Origin: Candidatus Latescibacterota bacterium
GTDB lineage: Bacteria; Latescibacterota; UBA2968; UBA8231
Direction of reading: 5' to 3'
Assembly (NCBI GenBank): GCA_003529325.1
Contig: DPVW01000279.1
Span: forward strand, 571 to 10,882
DNA length: 10,312 nucleotides
Positions 6,694-10,312 of the stretch are shown one piece after another. A model generated the notes under the pieces. The model made no database searches. It was not told where the DNA came from and saw nothing but the letters and a program-made list of their open reading frames with translations. Both the position numbers and the translations under genes were made by a program. Each line of letters starts with the position of its first letter. The stretch's first letter is position 1.

Positions 6694-7545
6694 ATGATCG
6701 ATTTCTCACGCTCCTCCTTCACCTGGAAACACCATCCATGGGAAAAGGATGAGTACTACAAATACACTAGCGGCTTCGTCGGCCAGGTGGGTCAGGTCTA
6801 CCACGTCCGTTTTCGCCTGGAGGCCAAGTGTGAGATCACCGACGAATCCGGTGCCGTGACGGAACTGTATTGTGGAGCGCCCTGCCGCTCGGAGTACACC
6901 ATCGCGCGGCGCAATCTTTTCCAGATTCCCAGTGCCGAGTGGCGCCTTGCTTTCAGTGCCACGGACAGCATCCCCATCGCCCATCGCCCAAGCTGGGAGT
7001 CAGAAGCCGTACAGCGTGGGCCGCTGTCAGAGGTGTTTGCCGAGACCCGCCTCGACCTGCGGCAGGCGGGGGACAGTCGAACTCTGCAAGATGGCGGCGA
7101 AATCGTGACGGCGACACTAGCAAATGAGATCATGAATGTGCGCTCCTCCTATGAAGATGTGGAGCGTAAAGTGACGGTCACCGTCGAGTATCCCGTGAAT
7201 CTGATCAACATCAACGAGGAGAATGGTGAGTTTCAGATCTGCACAGGCCCCGTCATTCTCCCGGACCTGGCTACCTGGGACGGCGAAGGCGTGTCGCGCG
7301 TGTTCCTCGCGCACGTTGCGATCACCGCTTTTGACCACGTGGAATTCATTCTGCAGCGGCACGTCGCCGCTGCCGAAGAGGAGCGGCAATGGCTGGATGC
7401 CCCGCGGGGCAGGGACCGGTACGAACTGTGGGATCCGGCGGTGTCGCCCACCGGCCATCCGCCCGAACGTCCGCAGCCTACGGTCTACAACGAAACCTGG
7501 GAACTGGCAGGAACGAACGTCATTCTGTCGGTGCCGAACCCGTAG
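6694..7545 (+). CDS. Conserved-looking hypothetical protein, 283 aa, third gene of the M20-SGNH operon
   Basis: I do not recognise this protein. Real coding is supported by GAGGTG at 6683-6688, 5 nt before the ATG, a 12-nt gap after the SGNH stop, a full-length open frame and composition like its neighbours. It has no signal peptide or membrane helix. The N-terminus is aromatic and charged (WKHHPWEKDEYYKY), and most of the chain alternates hydrophobic and polar residues in a way that suggests beta strands, for example RKVTVTVEYPVNLININ and NVILSVPNP at the C-terminus. Cys46, Cys60 and Cys64 (the last two as CGAPC) could bind metal or form a disulfide. A charged helix, VEFILQRHVAAAEEERQW, lies at about 217-234, followed by a Pro-rich loop (SPTGHPPERPQP). 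It could be a beta-sandwich accessory or substrate-binding protein, or an enzyme of unknown family. Its place in the operon implies a role linked to the two hydrolases. Confidence 0.8.
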   Translation: MIDFSRSSFTWKHHPWEKDEYYKYTSGFVGQVGQVYHVRFRLEAKCEITDESGAVTELYCGAPCRSEYTIARRNLFQIPSAEWRLAFSATDSIPIAHRPSWESEAVQRGPLSEVFAETRLDLRQAGDSRTLQDGGEIVTATLANEIMNVRSSYEDVERKVTVTVEYPVNLININEENGEFQICTGPVILPDLATWDGEGVSRVFLAHVAITAFDHVEFILQRHVAAAEEERQWLDAPRGRDRYELWDPAVSPTGHPPERPQPTVYNETWELAGTNVILSVPNP

Positions 7546-7549
7546 GGAC

Positions 7550-7586
7550 AAAAAAGGGGGCACGCGCCAGATGACACATGCCCCCC
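7550..7586 (-). terminator. Rho-independent terminator of the aldo/keto reductase-sulfatase-ridA operon
   Basis: Arms GGGGGCA (7556-7562) and TGCCCCC (7579-7585) can form a 7-bp, mostly G-C stem with a 16-nt loop. An A6 tract at 7550-7555 lies on the left. Read on the minus strand the order is stem then TTTTTT, the classical intrinsic-terminator arrangement, placed 25 nt after the ridA stop. On the plus strand no T-tract follows the hairpin, so it would serve the convergent operon ending at 7545 less well. Confidence 0.82.
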
Positions 7587-7610
7587 AATGGTCCAGGTGA
7601 TTCTCTATCT

Positions 7611-8051
7611 CTAACTCTTGATTTCGAAGATCGCTTCGATCTCGACGGCAACGCCCGTGGGCAACTGGGCGAAACCGATGGCGGAGCGCGCGTGGAAACC
7701 GTCATCTCCCTCAAAGATCTTGTGCAGCAGATCCGAGGCGCCATTGATGACCAGATGCTGCTCGATGAAGTCTAGTGTCGAGTTGACGCAGCCGAGGAGT
7801 TTGACAACCCGCAGACCGTCCAGTGATCCCACCTCCTGGTGCACGGACTTCAGAATGTTCTCCACAACTTCCTTGGCTGCCGCGTAGCCCTGCTCGACAC
7901 TGACTTCTGCGCCGAGTTTGCCCTTCTGCGTTGAGGTGTGACCGGAGGTGATGATAACATTGCCCATGCGAGCGGCCATGTTGAGATACGCCTTCTCGGC
8001 ATCGTCCGAAAATTTGAGGCCGAGTTCGAGAGCTCTTGCTTCAGCGCCCAT
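7611..8051 (-). CDS. RidA family protein (YjgF/YER057c/UK114), enamine/imine deaminase-like
   Basis: A 146-aa member of the longer RidA branch (about 150 aa, against about 130 for E. coli RidA). RidA proteins hydrolyse reactive enamine/imine intermediates, such as 2-aminoacrylate, released by PLP enzymes. Evidence: MGNVIITSGHTS (29-40), GYAAAKEVVENIL (55-67), VVKLLGCVNST (82-92), VINGASDLL (101-109) and the C-terminal FHARSAIGFAQLPTGVAVEI. Arg122 matches the substrate-carboxylate Arg105 of E. coli RidA and Glu137 matches Glu120, so deaminase chemistry is plausible. AGGAG at 8062-8066 lies 10 nt before the ATG. It follows the sulfatase gene by 45 nt with no terminator between them and is the last gene before the terminator at 7550-7586. 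In this operon it may clear by-products of amino-sugar or amino-acid breakdown. Not every member of this branch is a proven deaminase. Confidence 0.93.
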   Translation of the reverse strand: MGAEARALELGLKFSDDAEKAYLNMAARMGNVIITSGHTSTQKGKLGAEVSVEQGYAAAKEVVENILKSVHQEVGSLDGLRVVKLLGCVNSTLDFIEQHLVINGASDLLHKIFEGDDGFHARSAIGFAQLPTGVAVEIEAIFEIKS

Positions 8052-8096
8052 GGATGTTCTTCTCCTGAATTGGGATTGGGTGTGTGGTAAAGTTGG

Positions 8097-9557
8097 TCAA
8101 TAGACATTCCAGATCGTACGAAACCGACCTCGCAGTGGATCGTCCAATCGCTCCATGTGCGCCCCCATACGTTCGCCCAGATCGCGCCGCACAACATCGT
8201 ACGCTGGGTCACCGTAGACATTGTTCAGCTGATAGGGATCCTTCTGCAGATCGTACAACTCGCCCTGGTCGGCGGAGTTGAAGGTCAACTGATGGGTGCG
8301 CGTGCGCACCATGCGTTGCTGGGCGACGGTGAAGTGACGTTCGAAGACGCAGTAGACGTCATCACGCTCCCAATCGGTCTGGCGGCCCAGCGTGGCGTCG
8401 AGAAAGGAGCGGCCATCGAGTTCGTCCGGCACGTCGGCCCCAGCGGCATCGAGCACCGTGCACATCAACTCCTGCAGGTAGACGAGATCGTCGTTCACCG
8501 TACCGGGGTTTTCACAATCGGGGTGGTAGACGACGAGGGGGATACGATAGATCTCGTCGTACATGAACTCCCCCTTCTCGATCAGCTTGTGGGCGCCCAT
8601 GCAGTCGCCATGATCGGCGACGTAGACGACGATGGTGTCCTCTGCGAGGCCGCGCTGCTCGAGGTGATCGAGGACCACTCCGACGCAGTCGTCAATCAGG
8701 GTGCTGTGACCATAATATCGGGCGGCGATCTTTTGAAAACCCTCCCAACCATAGTCCCCGAGACCCCAGAGCCGTTCTACCAGATGCTGACGATAGGGTT
8801 TGTTTTCGAAGGTCTCGCAATAGCTGGGATGCTCGGGAATCGATGCCGGGTCATACATGGAGAAGTACGGTTCCGGTACGAGGCAGGGCGTGTGCGGTCC
8901 CCAGTAGTTGGCCCACAGGAAAAAGGGCTCCTCCCCGCCTGAAAGTTCGTCGATGATGCGGTTCGTTTCGTGACTGACGAAATATTCGATCGTCGATTCC
9001 AGTGGTCCCTCATGCAGGGCGAACATCTCCTGGCGTTGGGTGCCCGGATTCGTTCCGACGAAACGTTGTGACACCGTCGGCAGGCCCAAGCCCTGCTCCT
9101 TCAGGTAGTCGGCGTAGGGATTGCCCGTGCGTGGTGCTGCGCCGAACTGCAGCCCAGGAAGAAGATTCGACCCGGGGAAAGCATACCCCATGAAGTCCTG
9201 GCCGGTGAAGCCCATCTGGCTCGGGCCGCGCTGCTCGTCGACGTGCCACTTGCCGGCATAACCGCAACGATAACCGGCTGGTGTCAGGTAATCGGGGATG
9301 CCACGAACGCCGTCCTTGATGCACAAACCATTGGCCGTGACCCCATGCTTGTGTGGATACAACCCGGTCATGAATGAAGCCCGGGCGGGGGAACAGATCG
9401 CCGTCGGTGTGAAGGCGCCATCGAAACGCACACCCCGCTGCGCCAGACCATCGATGCGGGGCGTACGACAGATGTCGTTGAGACCATAGGCGCTGACCGT
9501 GTCGAGACGTTGCTGGTCCGACATGAGCACCAGGATGTTGCGTTTTCCGCCTGGCAT
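8097..9557 (-). CDS. Sulfatase (alkaline-phosphatase superfamily, Cys-type formylglycine enzyme)
   Basis: A 486-aa arylsulfatase-family enzyme that hydrolyses sulfate esters using a formylglycine made from cysteine. The signature ICSPARASFMTGLYPHKHG contains Cys55 and Arg59 in the CxPxR context, with Lys70 after it. Metal and active-site residues follow: Asp14 in LMSDQQ, GKWH with Lys103 and His105, His222 in WGPHTPC, Asp315-His316 in VYVADHGDCMGAH, and Lys324. The set looks complete, so the enzyme should be active if a formylglycine-generating enzyme or anaerobic maturase exists elsewhere; none is in this window. The family usually has DDQ where this has SDQQ. No signal peptide is evident, suggesting cytoplasmic action on imported sulfated sugars or choline-sulfate-like compounds. 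The ATG at 9555-9557 is chosen over an upstream in-frame start because it gives the usual short lead-in (RNILVLMSDQQ) and overlaps the aldo/keto reductase stop as TGATG. Confidence 0.94.
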   Translation of the reverse strand: MPGGKRNILVLMSDQQRLDTVSAYGLNDICRTPRIDGLAQRGVRFDGAFTPTAICSPARASFMTGLYPHKHGVTANGLCIKDGVRGIPDYLTPAGYRCGYAGKWHVDEQRGPSQMGFTGQDFMGYAFPGSNLLPGLQFGAAPRTGNPYADYLKEQGLGLPTVSQRFVGTNPGTQRQEMFALHEGPLESTIEYFVSHETNRIIDELSGGEEPFFLWANYWGPHTPCLVPEPYFSMYDPASIPEHPSYCETFENKPYRQHLVERLWGLGDYGWEGFQKIAARYYGHSTLIDDCVGVVLDHLEQRGLAEDTIVVYVADHGDCMGAHKLIEKGEFMYDEIYRIPLVVYHPDCENPGTVNDDLVYLQELMCTVLDAAGADVPDELDGRSFLDATLGRQTDWERDDVYCVFERHFTVAQQRMVRTRTHQLTFNSADQGELYDLQKDPYQLNNVYGDPAYDVVRRDLGERMGAHMERLDDPLRGRFRTIWNVY

Positions 9558-10312
9558 CAGCGATCGTCCCGGCGCAGGTCGAGCCAATCGGCCTCTTCAG
9601 TCGACAGCTTGAGGTCGAAAACCTCGGCATTCGCTTTGACCTCACCCGGCGTGCGAGCGCCGACGAGGGCGTAGACGTCGAGTTCCGGATTCCGCAGGAC
9701 CCAGGCGAGCGCCACAAGGGGGACTGCAACACCTTTTTCGCTTGCGAGTTCGTGCACGCGGTCGAGGCGCTTCCAGTTGTCCTCGTGCCAGTATGATGTG
9801 ACGCTGGAGCCGTCCATGTTTTCGCGCACGGATTCTGCGTTGTCTCGCGACAGCACGCCGGAGAAGAATCCGCGTGCCAGACTCGACCAGGTGAACAGGG
9901 GCATGTTCTGCGCAGCGTACCACTCGCGGTCCGCCGCTTTGGACGGACCGGAGACACTGAGACAGCCCTCCCACGGCACTTCCTTTTCGTCGGCGAGACT
10001 GAAGTTCGGACTGGAGGCGACGAAACCTTGCAGTCCATTGGCGGCGGCATAGTCGTTGGCCTGGGCAATCCGTGCCGTCGTCCAGTTGGAGCCACCGAAG
10101 GCATGAATGCGACCGGCATCGAGTTGCTCGTTGAGGGCATCGACGATGGGCCCTACGGGGACATTCTTATCGTCGCGGTGCAGGCAGTGCAGATCGTGGT
10201 ACGGGGCACGCTGCCGCGCGAGAGAGTCGGCGAGGTCGGCGGCGATATCGTACGACGTGACCCGCCGTCGATCGCCATTGTGGTGGCAACTTTTGCCCAA
10301 CACGAAGGCCTC
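9557..10312 (-). CDS. Aldo/keto reductase, 5' end cut by the window edge
   Basis: An open frame continues through the right edge, giving the last 251 residues of an aldo/keto reductase, an NAD(P)H-dependent TIM-barrel oxidoreductase acting on aldehydes and ketones. The visible part starts EAFVLGKSCHHNG, where the Lys fits the catalytic Lys; HCLHRDD supplies the catalytic His; GRIHAFGGSNW, FTWSSLARGFFSG, ALAWVLRNP and ALVGARTPGEVKANAEVFDL are typical family blocks, the last forming the cofactor phosphate-binding region. The catalytic Asp and Tyr would lie in the missing 60-75 residues. It overlaps the sulfatase start by one base (TGATG), so the two are probably translated together. The context suggests reduction or oxidation of a sugar or inositol-like product, but the substrate is unknown. 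The initiation codon is outside the window. Confidence 0.93.
   Translation of the reverse strand, partial: EAFVLGKSCHHNGDRRRVTSYDIAADLADSLARQRAPYHDLHCLHRDDKNVPVGPIVDALNEQLDAGRIHAFGGSNWTTARIAQANDYAAANGLQGFVASSPNFSLADEKEVPWEGCLSVSGPSKAADREWYAAQNMPLFTWSSLARGFFSGVLSRDNAESVRENMDGSSVTSYWHEDNWKRLDRVHELASEKGVAVPLVALAWVLRNPELDVYALVGARTPGEVKANAEVFDLKLSTEEADWLDLRRDDR

Noticed and set aside
8157..8942. Plus-strand open frame of 261 codons
   Set aside because: It is the antisense shadow of the sulfatase gene, which carries a full set of active-site residues on the minus strand.
9010..10140. Minus-strand open frame of 376 codons spanning the sulfatase/aldo-keto reductase junction
   Set aside because: It is out of frame with both real genes; its translation is rich in Arg, Ser and Pro as expected for a shifted frame in GC-rich DNA.
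1..10312. CRISPR arrays, tRNA genes, insertion sequences, phage or toxin-antitoxin genes
   Set aside because: No regularly spaced repeats, cloverleaf-like segments, transposase motifs or small paired genes were seen on either strand.

Overview
The window carries about ten bacterial protein-coding genes, tightly packed and GC-rich throughout. Most start sites have short Shine-Dalgarno motifs. I saw no RNA gene, insertion sequence, CRISPR array or phage gene. The gene content (CstA-type transporter, exported glutamine cyclotransferase, Cys-type sulfatase, RND-exporter relic) fits an uncultured, heterotrophic, probably Gram-negative environmental bacterium. The sulfatase/aldo-keto reductase/SGNH hydrolase mix resembles what is often seen in Latescibacterota, Poribacteria or planctomycete-like genomes, but I cannot place it to a phylum from sequence alone.

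Layout. (1) 1-431, minus: a decayed RND (MMPL/COG1033-type) exporter gene with several frameshifts and a large internal deletion, running off the left edge. (2) 548-2269, minus: a CstA-family carbon-starvation transporter, preceded by a 182-bp leader that holds a pair of related palindromes. (3) 2452-4625, minus: a two-gene unit made of an exported glutaminyl-peptide cyclotransferase followed by a MOP/Wzx-like flippase. (4) 4664-7545, plus: a three-gene operon starting only 38 bp from the divergent cyclotransferase gene, made of an M20 metallopeptidase/deacylase, an SGNH hydrolase (4-nt overlap) and an unrecognised 283-aa protein (12-nt gap). (5) 7550-7586: a hairpin with a T-tract, oriented to terminate the minus-strand operon arriving from the right. 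(6) 7611-10312, minus: an operon of aldo/keto reductase (cut by the right edge), sulfatase (TGATG coupling) and a RidA-family protein.

How the genes may work together. The right-hand operon looks catabolic: a sulfatase removes sulfate esters, an aldo/keto reductase acts on the carbonyl of a sugar or related product, and RidA removes reactive enamine/imine by-products. The convergent M20-SGNH-unknown operon encodes two hydrolases of amide and ester bonds without visible export signals, so it may process small acylated compounds in the cytoplasm. These pathway links are inference from gene order. The least explained items are the 283-aa protein, the SGNH enzyme with Glu in place of the catalytic Asp, and the eroded RND gene.
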